Positions 46,309 to 58,205 of a stretch of DNA of 64,000 nt are shown here, piece by piece. The DNA is from Penium margaritaceum (Eukaryota > Streptophyta > Zygnematophyceae > Desmidiales > Peniaceae), in contig SZWC01000572.1 of NCBI GenBank assembly GCA_023375785.1, forward strand, positions 88,172 to 152,171, read 5' to 3'. The notes under the pieces were generated by a model. The model searched no databases. It worked only from the letters and a program-made list of their open reading frames with translations, and was not told the DNA's origin. Within the stretch, counting starts at the first letter, position 1; each line of letters starts with the position of its first letter. The position numbers and the translations under genes were made by a program.

Positions 46309-49304
46309 TGCTGCGTTCAACCTTCTCTCAGTGTCTTCTCTCACCAACACAAGACTGCGCGTTATCTTCGATGATGACTATGGCTACATCCTCAACAAGG
46401 AAACAGGAGAGGAGTTGGCAAAGTCGGTGAAGGAGGGCGACATGTACCGCCTGCTGGGGGCGACCAAGATCCCGCGTGAGCAAAGTCTTGCAGCATTGGT
46501 GCAGGCGACAGATGGTGAGATCTGGCATGCGCGCTACGGCCACATTGGCATGCGCGTCTTGCAGCAGCTTCAAGCAAAGCAGATGGTGCGTGACCTGCCT
46601 ACCATCTCTAACTTTGAGCAGCAGTTATGCATCGGAAATTTGGAGGGGAAGCAACACCGCGAGGCATTCTCTGGAACAGGGGAGCGTGTAAAAGAGGTGT
46701 TGGAGCTGGTCCACACGGACTTGTGCGGACCGATGCAGACCCAGAGCTTTGGAGGCTCTAGGTATTTTCTCACCTTCATTGATGATTTCAGCCGTTACAC
46801 TGCTGTGTACTTCCTTTCCTCCAAGGACCAGTGCTTTGACAAGTTCAAGGAGTTCAAATCCATGGTGGAGAACCAATCTGGCAAGAAGATCAAGGCGTTG
46901 CGCAGCGACCGCGGTGAAGAGTACGTGAGCAAGGAATTCCAAGACTACCTCGCAGCAGCTGGCATCAAGGCGCAGCGTACCGCGCCGTACTCGCCGTAGC
47001 AGAACGGTGTAGCAGAACGCGCCAACCGTACCATTGTGGAGTCGGCGCGCTCCATGCTTCACGCGGCTCGGCTGACCTATGACTTCTAGGCTGAAGCCGT
47101 GAGCACTGCGGTCTACATCAAGAACCGCAGTCCAACTAGGGTGCTGGAGCAGATGACGCCGTACGAGGCGTGGTTCGGCAAGAAGCCAAGCGTAGGTCAT
47201 CTTCGCGCGTTTGGCAGCTTGGCGCACATGCACGTGCCAAAGGAGAAGCGGCAAAAGTGGGATGCGAAGAGTACACAGATGCTGATGATTGGCTACGACG
47301 TGGCAAGCAAGGCGTATCGCCTCTACGAGAGGGATACAGGCCACGTTATCATCTCCAGAGATGTCGTCTTCAATGAGAGCAACGTCATTGGCACCAACAT
47401 CGTGTGTGAAGAGGCACCACAACCAACAGCTAACGAGACAATGGGAGTAGAAATTCTTCCTGACCCAGTTTCTCCCGATCCTTCCTCCACTGTGACAGTG
47501 GGAGAATCACTCTACTCTCCCATGTCTTATGTTGCAGATACAGCAGGTTCATTGGCAGAAGCAGAGGAGGAAGATGTAGCACCACCAGCAGCAGCAGTTG
47601 TGCCAGCAGCATCGCGCCAGCCGCCCGCTAACGCTCCAGTACCAGGTCGCAAGTACCCTCTTAGGGTGCGTTACAAGCCTGGTGAGCGCGGCCATTTCTG
47701 GATGCTGTAGAAACCAGAACAGATGAACGTCGCAGTTGCAGCAGATTCAGATGAGCCAACGTTATACAAGGAGGCCATGGCTGCAACCGATGCAGCAGAT
47801 TGGGCGCAAGCCGTGCAGCAGGAGATACAGTCGCAGCTGGACAACGGCACGTGGGAGCTGACTGAGCGTCCACCAGGACGTAGGCTGATCAAGTGCAAGT
47901 GGGTGTTCAAGAAGAAGCAGGGAGCAGATGGTAACCTGGAAAAGTACAAGGCGAGGCTGGTCGCCAAGGGCTACTCGCAGCAGGAGGGCATCGACTACAC
48001 AGAAACTTTTGCCCCTGTTGCAAAGTTTGCCTCTGTGCGCACGCTCCTCTCTTATGCAGCAGCTGAGGACTTCGAGGTTCACCACATGGATGTCAAGACG
48101 GTATTCTTGAATGGTGACTTGGAGGAGGAGATCTACATGGAGCAGCCGGAGGGGTTCGTCATGGATGGCCAGGAGCACCTCGTCTGCAAGTTGCACGGCC
48201 TGAAGCAAGCGACGCGTCCTTGGAACCAAAAGTTGGATTCAGCGTTGCAGTGCATGGGGTTTGAGCACAGCGAGTGTGACTACAGCGTGTATCGCTGGCA
48301 GCATGAGCATGAGATCCTCATCATCATTGTCTATGTGGATGACATGCTCCTCCTTTCCAACAGCATGTCTGTACTGCAAGAGTTCAAGGAAGCCATGCAG
48401 GAGCGCTTCCAGATGTCTGATCTCGGGGAGGTATCATACTTCCTCGGTATCCAGATCATGCGTGACTGCAAGTCACGCTCTCTCTCGCTGCAGCAGAGCC
48501 GCTACATTAAGGATGTTTTGCAGCGGTTCGGTATGGCAGAGGAAAAACCCATCGGCACGCCGCTGGAGACGCGACAGTACCTCATGAGCTTCAATGGAGA
48601 AGCAAATGCAGCTGAGCGGCAGAAGTACCAGAGCGCCGTCGGCAGTCTCATATACCTGATGGTGGCAACCAGGCCAAACCTCACACAGGCTGTGAGCGCT
48701 ATGAGCCAGCACATGGCTAATCCCGGACCAGAGCACCAGAAGGCAGTGAAGCGGATCTTCCGCTACCTTGCTGGAACCATCAATATCGGCATCACCTACA
48801 ACAGCAATGACAACAGCATCATCGGCTACACAGACGCAGATTGGGCTTCAAACCCTGAGGACCGCAAGTCCATCTCTGGACATGTGTTCCTCATGAATGG
48901 TGGAGCCATCAGCTGGTGTAGCAAGCGGCAGGTGGTCGTGGCGACCTCGAGTACAAAAGCTGAGTACGTATCTCTCAGTTTTGGAGCCAAGGAAGCAGTT
49001 TGGCACCAACGTCTCATGGCTGAGATGAGTGGGAGGGCAGCAGTTCCAGTTCCTGTGCGCGTCGACAACCAGAGCGCAATCGCACTCGCCAAGAATCCTA
49101 AGCACCATGCACGCACCAAGCACATTGATATCGCATATCATTTCATCAGGCACATGGTGCAGGAGGGTGCTATCAAGCTGGAGTTTACTTTAACCAGCAA
49201 GCAGGTCGCTGATTTCTGCACCAAGCCAGTGACCCGTGAGAAGCAGCAGTTCTGCATGAAGGCATGTGGACTCAACCCACTCTGACTGCGGCAAAATGGG
49301 AGAT

Positions 49305-50042
49305 TGTTAGGAAAGGAGCCATCTGGCTCAGTTTCAGGTCCACAGGAGCAAGTTCCAGGAAAGTACCAGATGCCTGCTTCGATTGCCAATCTGACTTCAT
49401 CATTGAAAAGATCAGGTGGCAAAATGTCTTCGGTCCAAATTTGAGGCCGATCCAACGGTCGGATTGGGAGATATGAATTTTCAAAGTTTCGGGGGTCATG
49501 GACTGTCGATGTCTGGGTGGGCATGGGTGATGGCTCCATGCCTTAGCCTGAGAAAAGAAAAAGGCAAGAGGTCTAGGGTCAAGACCTGATGGGAGAAATA
49601 TCCAAAAAGGTCCTTGGTCTTAGGATTGCCTTGTCAGAGTGTGCTGACTAGGATAAAGGTACCTCTCCTTACTTTTTAGGTGAGGTGTGATCCTTGTGTG
49701 CTAGCCATGGAGACATGGCGATTCTCCATGGGTTTGTGGGTTTTGTGACGATTAGGAGTGTGCCATGAGAGCATTCTCTAGCTCTCTAGGTCGTGTGTGA
49801 GTGGTCAGCCTGATTGCTAGGCTGATTTCCTCCCTTGTGTGAGATTATGGACTCTAGTGTATGAGCCTTAGTCTCCATGGCTAAGTAGTGTGGCTTGTGA
49901 GAGGGCTGACTTGCCCAAGCTCTAGCTCTATATGTACTCCATCATTTTGAGTGATTGAACAACCATTCTTCAGTACAAGTGATGCCCTTCCAATCACACA
50001 TGCTCGCTGCTCCAAGGCTCCCTCTCTCCTCAAGTTCCAAAA
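49305..50042 (+). repeat. A7 3' LTR
   Basis: 738 bp, TGTTAGGAAAGG to AGTTCCAAAA (CA end mutated to AA), then GAAAG. Confidence 0.93.
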
Positions 50043-50860
50043 GAAAGTAACGTCATCGGCACCAAAATTCTCCGTGAAGAGGCAGCAGAAAGAGGAGCTA
50101 ACGAAGTAGTCGGAGCAGAGATTCTCCCTGACCTCGTCTCTCTTCATCCTTCCTCTGTTATGACAGTGGGAGAACCCCTCTATTCTCCCATGTTTGATGC
50201 AGCAGATACAACGGCCTCATGAACAGAAGCAGAAAAACAAGATGCACTACCATTAGCAAAAGCAGTTGTGCCTGTAGTACTGCGCCAGCTGCAGTGGGTT
50301 ACAACTCTCCAGCAGCGGGTTGCACGTACCCTCTTAGGGTACGCTACAAGCCTGGTGAGCGCGGGCATTTCCGGATGCTCCAGAAACCTGACCAAATGAA
50401 TGTTGTAGTTCCAGCAGACAGTATTGAGCTAATGTCGTACAACGAGGCCATGGTAGCACCAGATGCAGCCGATTGGGCATAAGCAGTGCAGCAAGAGATG
50501 CAATCGCACCTCAACAACGATACGTGGAAGCTGAAAAAGCATCAACCTGGATGTAAGATGATCAACTGCAAGTGGGTGTTCAAGAAGAAGTGGAGAGCAG
50601 ATGGCTTGTCGCCAAGGGCTACTCGCAGTAGGAAGGCATCGATTATACTGAAACCTTTCCTCCTATTGCAAGGTTTGCCTCTGTACGTACGCTCCTTTCC
50701 TATGCTACAACAGAGGACTTTGAGGTCAACCACATGGACGTCAAGACGGCTATCCTGAATGATGACCTGGAAGAGGAGATTTACATGGAGCAGCCAGAGG
50801 AGTTCGTCATCGATGGCCCGGAGTACCTGGTTTGCAAGCTGCAGAAGTTCTTGTACACGG
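50043..50860 (+). pseudogene. A5 gag-pol part 2 (linker and RT start)
   Basis: Continues A5 from ESNVIGT. The linker includes LRVRYKPGERGHFRML out of the original frame. The RT start reads [14 protein letters not shown], with a frameshift caused by loss of ~25 bp, then MDVKTAILNDDLEEEIYMEQ. It stops near 50860 after CKLQKFLY, joined directly to an LTR that lacks its first few bases. The YVDD box and RNase H are missing. Confidence 0.85.
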
Positions 50861-51564
50861 TTTAGGGAGCCATCTCGCTCTGTTTCAGGTCCACAGGAGG
50901 AAGTTCTAGGAAAGTACGAGATGCCTACTCTCATCGTCAATCCGACTTCATCATTGGAAGGATAAGGTAGCAAAATATCTACGGTCCAAGTTTGAGATTG
51001 ATCCAACATTTGAATAAGGAGATATGAATTTTGGAAGTTTTCGGGGTCATCGACCACCGATATCCGGGTGACCATGGGCGATGGCTCCATGCCTTAGCCT
51101 AAGAAAAGAAAAAGGCAAGAGGTCCAGGGTCAAGACCTGATGGGAGAAATATCCAAAAAGGTCCTTGATCTTAGGATTGCCTTGTCAGAGTGTACTCACT
51201 AGGATAAAGGTACCTTTCTTGCTTTTTTGGTGAGGCGAGATCCTTGTGTACTAGCCATAGACACATGGTGATTTTCCATGGGATTGTGGGTTATGTGACC
51301 ACTAGGAGTGTGCCATGAGAGTGTTTTCTAGCTGTGTAGGTCGTGTATGAGTGGTCACCCTGATTGCTAGGCTGATTTCCCCCCTTGTGTGAGATTATGG
51401 ACTATAGTGTGTGAGCCTTAGCCTCCATGGCTAAGTGGTATAGCTTCTGAGAGAGCTCTATATGTACTGTATCATTTTGGGTGATTGAACAACCATTCTT
51501 CAGCACAAGTGATTCCCTTCCATTAACACATGCTCGCTACTCCAATGCTCCCTCTCTCTAGATC
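50861..51564 (+). repeat. Family A LTR between A5 and A8
   Basis: About 704 bp; 5' end eroded (tttagggagcc) and 3' end cut at AGATC, where it joins the middle of a leader. Old type. Confidence 0.85.
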
Positions 51565-51860
51565 ATTTGGGAGAAACGTCGTTTACAAGCTAGCTGGTCT
51601 AAGTTGGAATAGGAGCAGAAGCATACCTTGTTTTCAAAAGGGCATATCTTTTCAAATCCCCTGTTGATGACCTTGTTTTATGGATCATTCTGAAAGGTTA
51701 AGAGCTGAACATTCGAGTGGTGGGCTTTGTTTTTCAAAATTCTTGGTCTGTTGGCATCTACGGTCTATTTTCTGTCAGACAGATTAGTGGCAGAAGCAAT
51801 AGTAGAAGCAAGGGTAGGGCCACGATCCAAGGGCAGCGCTGAGCATCACGAAGGCTCAAA
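51565..51860 (+). other. A8 leader, 5' half deleted
   Basis: Starts at ATTTGGGAGAAACG, so the PBS and first ~350 bp of the leader are missing. The rest matches other leaders up to the gag ATG. Confidence 0.83.
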
Positions 51861-52572
51861 ATGGCAGCAGCTGGCGTTGTGATACCAGCCTAGTCTTTGG
51901 AGAGGCTGCAGGGACGAGCAAACTTCATGTTTTGGAGGAGAGGGACTTGTGGGAGGTGGTCAGTGGCAACGAGCCGCCTCCCGTTCCACAGGCAAAAGTC
52001 ATCACCGCAGTGCTGGAGGTGGCGGGGAAGACTTCGCAAAAGGGTGCACCTGATGCAAGTTCTTCTAAATCTGTACCAGCGGTGTATAAGGAGTGGAAGA
52101 AAAAGGACAGGAAGGTCTACATGTTGCTTGTCAATACAATTTCCAACCCGCATCTTCAGTACGTGAGTGACAAGGCTACTACAAAGGAGGGGTGGGACAC
52201 GTTTTGGAAGAAGTATGAGAGCAAGAATCATGCATTCCTCATGCTTTTGGAGGAAAAGATGATGGCGGTGAAAATACAGGATGGTGAATGGATGGAGGCA
52301 TACCTCGACACGGCAAAGGAGCTGGCAAAGCAATTGAGAGCGGCTGGCAACCCAATGGAAGAGACGCACTTCATCCTCCTCTTGCTGAGGGGACTCCCAA
52401 CCAGCTACGACACGGTACGAGAGACGCTGGAGTGCTAGCCAACTCTCGACTTCGACCTCAACTTCATCTGCAGGTGGAATGCGTCGCAATGTAGCAAAGC
52501 GCTATGGCGGTGGCAGCAATGAAGCAGCTTTTGTGGCCACGAGCTCACGCAACCAGCAACAGCAGTAGCAAT
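51861..52572 (+). pseudogene. A8 gag fragment
   Basis: Gag from ATG 51861 (MAAAGVV). A deletion near 51930 removes the codons for KIRTRLL and shifts frame. The main gag frame is 51932-52438, with ERDLWEVVSGNEP, KKYESKNHAFLMLLEEKMMAVKI and LLLLRGLPTSYDTVRETLEC, then TAG where siblings have CAG. It ends before the zinc knuckle, joined at about 52573 to an LTR missing its first ~15 bp. Confidence 0.87.
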
Positions 52573-53300
52573 CTTGACATCTCGCTCAGTTTGAGGTCCA
52601 CAAGAGCGCGTTCCAGGAAAGTACCAGATGCCTGCTTCGATTGCCAATCGAACTTCACCATTGAAAAGATCAGGTGGCAAAATGTCTTCGGTCCAAGTTT
52701 GAGGCCGATCCAACGGTCGGATTGGGAGATATGAATTTTCAAAGTTTTCGGGGTCATGGACCGTCGATGTCTGGGTGGGCATGGGTGATGGCTCCATGCC
52801 TTAGCCTGAGAAAAGAAAAAGGCAAGAGGTCCAGGGTCAAGACCTGATGGGAGAAATATCCAAAAAGGTCCTTGGTCTTAGGATTGCCTTGTCAGAGTGT
52901 GCTGACTAGGATAAAGGTACCTCTCCTTACTTTTTAGGTGAGGTGAGATCCTTGTGTGCTAGCCATGGACACATGGCGATTCTCCATGGGTTTGTGGGTT
53001 TTGTGACCACTAGGAGTGTGCCATGAGAGCATTCTCTAGCTCTCTAGGTCGTGTGTGAGTGGTCAGCCTGATTGTTAGGCTGATTTCCTCTCTTGTGTGA
53101 GATTATGGACTCTAGTGTGTGAGCCTTAGCCTCCATGGCTAAGTGATGTGGCTTGTGAGAGGGCTGACTTGCCCAAGCTCTAGCACTATATGTACTCTAT
53201 CATTTTGAGTGATTGAACAACAATTCTTCAGCACAAGTGATGCCCTTCCAATCACACATGCTCGCTGCTCCAAGGCTCCCTCTCTCCTCAAGTTCCAACA
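52573..53300 (+). repeat. Family A LTR between A8 and A9 (A9 5' LTR)
   Basis: About 728 bp. The start is eroded (cttgacatctcgctcag); the end AGTTCCAACA is intact and followed by a PBS. Confidence 0.9.
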
Positions 53301-53947
53301 TTTGGTATCAGAGCCAAGTTCTGCCACTTCCAGCCAGCACAGGCCGTCACTTTGAAAGTAACGGGTTGGGATGAAACCTTCTTCAAATTTGACAACCGAC
53401 CACAGGATCTTCAAGTTCAAGAGACATGCTTTCCAACGAGCCCAATAGCGCGAAGATCGAACAGTTGGATTGAGAGTTATGCTTAAAACGAGGTCGGCCA
53501 GAGCTACACTCTTCTCTATGAGTAAGACTGTCGCCTTGTGATGACCATAACTCTCTCATTTCTTTGTCAAATTTAAAACGTGGCACATGCGAACTGTAGT
53601 ATTTTTCCTAAGCTTTCCATTGGTGTAAGAATATTTGCATTCAATTGATTCGTTTGGGAGAAACGCCGTTTACAAACCGGCTGGTCTGAGTTGGAATAGG
53701 AGCAGAAGCATACCCTGTTTTCAAGAGGGTATATCTTTCAAAATCCCCTGTTTATGACCCTATTTTATGGGTCGATCTGAAAGTTTTTGAGCTGAATTTT
53801 CCAGTGGTGGGCTCAGTTTTTCAAAATTCCCAGTCTGCTGGCACCTACAGTCCATTTTCTGTCAGACAGATTTCTGGCAGAAGCAGCAGCAGAAGCAGGG
53901 GTAGCGCCGCCATCCAAGGGCAGCGCTGAGCATCACCAAGGTTCAAA
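53301..53947 (+). other. A9 5' leader
   Basis: 647-bp leader; PBS TGGTATCAGAGCC at 53303-53315. No coding signal. Confidence 0.9.
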
Positions 53948-56900
53948 ATGGCAGCAGCTAGCGTTCTGACAGCAGCCCAGCCTTTGGAGAGGCTGGAGGG
54001 ACGTGCCAACTTCACGTTTTGGAAGATCCGTACCTGCCTCCTTTTGGAGGAGAGGGGCTTGTGGGAGGTGGTGAGCGGCGACGAGCGGCGACGAGCCGGC
54101 TCCAGTTCCACAAGCAAAAGGCATTACCGCAGCGCAGGTGGTGGCGGGGAAGACGCCGCAAAAGGGTGCAGCTGATGCGGGTTCTTCTGCAGCTGTACCA
54201 GCGACGTACGAGGAGTGGAAGAAGAAGGACAGGCAGGCCTACAGGTTGCTTGTTAACGCCATCTCCAACCCGCATCTTCAGTACGTGAGTGACAAGGCTA
54301 CTGCAAAGGAGGAGTGGGACACGTTGTGCAAGAAGTATGAGAGCAAGGATCCTGCATTCCTCATGCTTTTGGAGGAAACGATGATGGCGCTGAAAATGCA
54401 GGGTGGTGAAGGGATGAAGGCGTATCTGGATAGGGCAAAGGAGCTGGCGAAGCAGCTGAGAGCGGCCGGCAATCCTGTGGAAGAGACGCGCTTCATCCTC
54501 CTCTTGCTGAGGGGACTCCCAACCAGCTACGACACGGTACGAGAGACACTGGAGTGCCAGCCCACTCTCGACCTCGACTTCATCTGCACACACCTGGTGC
54601 AGGTAGAATTGCGTCGCAATGCGGCAAAGCGCAATGGCGGCAGCAGCAGTGAAGCAGCTTTCATGGCCATGGGCTCACGCAACCAGCAGCAGCAGCAGTC
54701 CGGGCAGCAGAGAGGCAAGAAGAAGGGCAAGTGCCACTATTGCCAGAAAGAGGAGCACTACAAGAAAGAGTGCTTCAAGTTCAAGAGGGACCAGAAAGAG
54801 CAGTAGCAGCAGCAGCAGCAAAAGCAGCAATCTCCATAGCAACAGCAGTAGCAGTCACAGCAACGCCAACAGCATCAGCAGTAGAACCAGACTAGCGTGC
54901 GCCATTTTGGCAACATGAACGTCGCCAAGGAGGTGCGCGACCGCCTCTTCATGGCGAAGTCTGACATGTCGCGGAAAGAAAAGGCGGATCTGGCGTGGTA
55001 CAAGGACTCGGGGTGTACCAAGAGTCTGACGCACCACAAGGAGTGGTTCACACAGCTGCTCTCCATTCCTCCTCGGCCGATTGCTTTGGGTGATGATCGA
55101 GTGGTATATGCTAAGGGGATTGGGATTGTGGAGATGTGGTTGGAGACCCCGCGTGGCATCAAACTGGGAGTTTTCCATGGCGTGCTGTATGTGCCTGATG
55201 CTGCGTTCAACCTTCTCTCAGTGTCCTCTCTCACCAACACAAGACTGCGCGTTGTCTTTGATGATGACTATGGCTACATCCTCAACAAGGAAACAGGAGA
55301 GGAGTTGGCCAAGTCGGTGAAGGAGGGCGACATGTACCGCCTGCTGGGGGCGACGAAGATCCCGCGTGAGCAGAGTCTTGCAGCAGTGGTGCACGCGACA
55401 GATGGTGAGATCTGGCATGCGCGCTACGGCCACATCGGCATGCGCACCTTGCAGCAGCTTCAAGCAAAGCAGATGGTGCGTGACCTGCCTACCATCTCTA
55501 ACTTTGAGCAGCAGTTATGCATCGGATGTTTGGAGGGGAAGCAACACCGCGAGACGTTCTCTGGAGCAGGGGAGCGTGCAAAAGAGGTGTTGGAGCTGGT
55601 CCACACGGACTTGTGTAGATCGATGCAGACCCAGAGCTTTGGAGGCCTTAGGTATTTTCTCACCTTCATTGATGATTTCAGCCGTTACACTGCTGTGTAC
55701 TTCCTTTCCTCCAAGGACCAGTTCTTTGACAGGTTCAAGGAGTTCAAGGCCATGGTGGAGAACCAATCTGGCAAGAAGATCAAGGCGTTGTGCAGCGACC
55801 GCGGTGGAGAGTACCTGAGTAAGGAATTCCAGGACTACCTCGCAGCAGCTGGCATCAGGGCGCAGCGTACCGCGCCGTACTCGCCGCAGCAGAACGGTGT
55901 AGCAGAACGCGCCAACCGTACCATTATGGAGTCGGCGCGCTCCATGCTGCACGCGGCTCGGCTGACCTATGACTTCTGGGCTGAAGCCGTGAGCACTGCG
56001 GTCTACATCAAGAACCGCAGTCCAACTAGGGCGCTGGAGCAGATGACGCCGTACGAGGCGTGGTTCGGCAAGAAGCCAAGCGTAGGTCATCTTCGCGCGT
56101 TTGGCAGCTTGGCGCACATGCACGTGCCAAAGGAGAAGCGGCAAAAGTGGGATGCGAAGAGTGCACAGATGCTGATGATTAGCTACGACGTGGCAAGCAA
56201 GGCGTATCGCCTCTACGAGAGGGATACAAGCCACGTTATCATCTCCATGGATGTCGTTTTCAATGAGAGCAACGTCATTGGCACCAACATCGTGTGTGAA
56301 GAGGCAGCACAACCAACAGCTGACGAGACAGTGGGAGCAGAAATTCTTCCTCACCCAGTTTCTCCCGATCCTTCCTCCACTATGACAGTGGGAGAATCAC
56401 TCTACTCTCCCATGTCTGATGTTGCAGATATAGCAGCTTCATCTGCAGAAGCAGAGGAGGAAGATGTAGCACAACCAGCAGCATCACTTATGCCAGCAGC
56501 ACCGCGCCAGCTGCCCGCTAACGCTCCAGCACTAGGTCGGAGGTACCCTCTTAGGGTGCGTTACAAGCCTGGTGAGTGCGGCCATTTCAAGATGCTGCAG
56601 AAACCAGAACAGATGAACGTCGCAGTTGCAGCAGATTCAGATGAGCCAACGTCATACAAGAGGCCATGGCTGCACCGGATGTAGCAGATTGGGCGCAAGC
56701 CGTGCAGCAGGAGATACAGTCGCAGCTGGACAACGGCACGTGGGAGCTGACTGAACGTCCACCAGGACGTAAGGTGATCAAGTGCAAGTGGGTCTTCAAG
56801 AAGAAGCGGGGAGCAGAAGGTAACCTGGAAAAGTACAAGGTGAGGCTTGTCGCCAAGGGCTACTCGCAGCAGGAGGGCATCCATTACACAGAAACTTTTG

Positions 56901-58186
56901 CCCCTGTTGCAAAGTTTGACTCTGTGCGCACGCTCCTCTCTTATGTAGCAGCTGAGGACTTCGAGGTTCACCACATGGATGTCAAGACGGCATTCTTGAA
57001 TGGTGACTTCGAGGAGGAGATCTACATGGAGCAGCCGGAGGGGTTCGTCATGGATGGCCAGGAGCACCTCGTCTGCAAGCTGCAGAAGTCGCTGTACGGC
57101 CTGAAGGAAGCGTCGCGTGCTTGGAACCAAAAGTTGGATGCAGCGTTGCAGTGCATGGGGTTTGAGCGCAGCGAGTGTGACTATAGCGTGTATCGCTGGC
57201 AGCATGAGCATGAGATCCTCATCATCATTGTCTATGTGGATGACATGCTCCTCCTTTCCAACAGCATGTCTGCACTGCAGGAGTTCAAGGAAGCCATGCA
57301 GGAGCGCTTCTAGATGTCTGATCTCGGGGAGGCATCATACTTCCTCGGTATCCAGATCACGCGTGACCGCAAGTTACGCTCTCTCTCACTACAGTAGAGC
57401 CGCTACATCAAGGATGTTTTGCAGCGGTTCGGCATGGCAGAGGCAAAACCCATCGGCACGCCGCTAGAGATGCGGCAGTACCTCGTGAGCTTCAATGGAG
57501 AAGCAAATGCAGCTGAGCGGCAGAAGTACCAGAGTACCGTCGGCAGTCTCATGTACCTGATGGTGGCAACCAGGCTGGAGCTCGCACAGGCTGTGAGCGC
57601 TATGAGCCAGCACATGGCTAATCCCGGACCGGAGCACTTGAAGGCAGTGAAGTGGATCTTCCGCTACCTTGCTGGAACCATCAAATTGGGCATCACCTAC
57701 AACGGCAATGACAACAGCATCATCGGCTACACAGACGCAGATTGGGCTTCAAACCCTGAGGACCGCAAGTCCATCTCTAGACATGTGTTCCTCATGAATG
57801 GTGGAGCCATCAGCTGGTGTAGCAAGCGGCAGGTGGTCGTGGCGACCTCGAGTACAGAAGCTGAGTACGTATCTCTCAGTTTTGGAGCCAAGGAAGCAGT
57901 TTGGCTCCAACGTCTCATGGCAGAGATGAGTAGGAGTGCAGTAGTTCCAGTTCCTGTGCGCGTCGACAACCAGAGCGCAATCGCACTCGCGAAGAATCCT
58001 GAGCACCATGTACGCACCAAGCACATTGATATCGCATATCATTTCATCAGGCACATGGTGCAGGAGGGTGCTATCAAGCTGGAGTTTACTCCAACCAGCA
58101 AGCAGGTCGCTGATTTCTGCACCAAGCCAGTGACCCGTGAGAAGCAGTAGTTCTGCATGAAGGCATGTGGACTCAACCCACTCTGA
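53948..58186 (+). pseudogene. A9 gag-pol polyprotein, full length, lightly damaged
   Basis: Full-length copy, ATG 53948 to TGA 58184-58186. A tandem duplication of about 10 bp near 54080 (CGGCGACGAG) shifts frame in early gag; thereafter one frame runs to a 1-bp deletion at about 56660. The zinc knuckle CHYCQKEEHYKKEC is at 54732-54773. Protease Asp-Ser-Gly starts at 55005. Integrase Asp 55608, Asp 55797 and Glu 55905 give DD35E. The RT has MDVKTAFLNGDFEEEIYMEQ and YVDD at 57233-57244. RNase H has YTDADWASN, SSTEAEYVSLSFGAKEAVW and KHIDIAYHFIRHMV. Nonsense codons: 54804, 54837, 54849, 54882, 57311, 57395 and 58148, all TAG where siblings have CAG. Confidence 0.95.
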
Positions 58187-58205
58187 CTGCGGCAAAGTGG
58201 GAGAT

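Larger units (their letters stand above)
44387..49285 (+). pseudogene. A7 gag-pol polyprotein, near-intact
   Basis: Least damaged family A copy: one frame from ATG 44387 to TGA 49283-49285, about 1.4 kb codons once the spurious 675 bp at 45398-46308 is discounted. Gag carries FTFWKIRTRLLLEERGLWEVV and an intact zinc knuckle CHYCQKKGHYKKEC (45161-45202). A CAG-repeat linker follows, then protease Asp-Ser-Gly (45440-45448). The integrase Asp, Asp and Glu (46718, 46907, 47015) have the 35-residue Asp-Glu spacing. The RT has MDVKTVFLNGDLEEEIYMEQ and YVDD (48332-48343). RNase H has YTDADWASN and HIDIAYHFIRHMV. Nonsense codons occur only at 45278, 45290, 46997, 47087 and 47708, all TAG. RT has lost four codons (KLHGLK for KLQKSLYGLK). 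Confidence 0.95.
40289..50042 (+). mobile_element. Composite A6-A7 insertion, target duplication GAAAG
   Basis: Flanked by GAAAG (40284-40288 and 50043-50047). The outer sequences are two halves of the A5 codons for VFNESNVIG. Inside the order is LTR, leader, partial gag-pol (A6), N, partial LTR, leader, gag-pol (A7), LTR. This LTR-body-LTR-body-LTR layout under one pair of target duplications fits unequal recombination between two elements, or an assembly join of two copies at the N (43175). Confidence 0.85.

Noticed and set aside
46625-47422. Long open frames antisense to family A integrase (also 55515-56354)
   Set aside because: Both are mirror images of the same pol segment. The sense codons avoid TTA, CTA and TCA, so the complement lacks stops. 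No start context or domain supports a gene.
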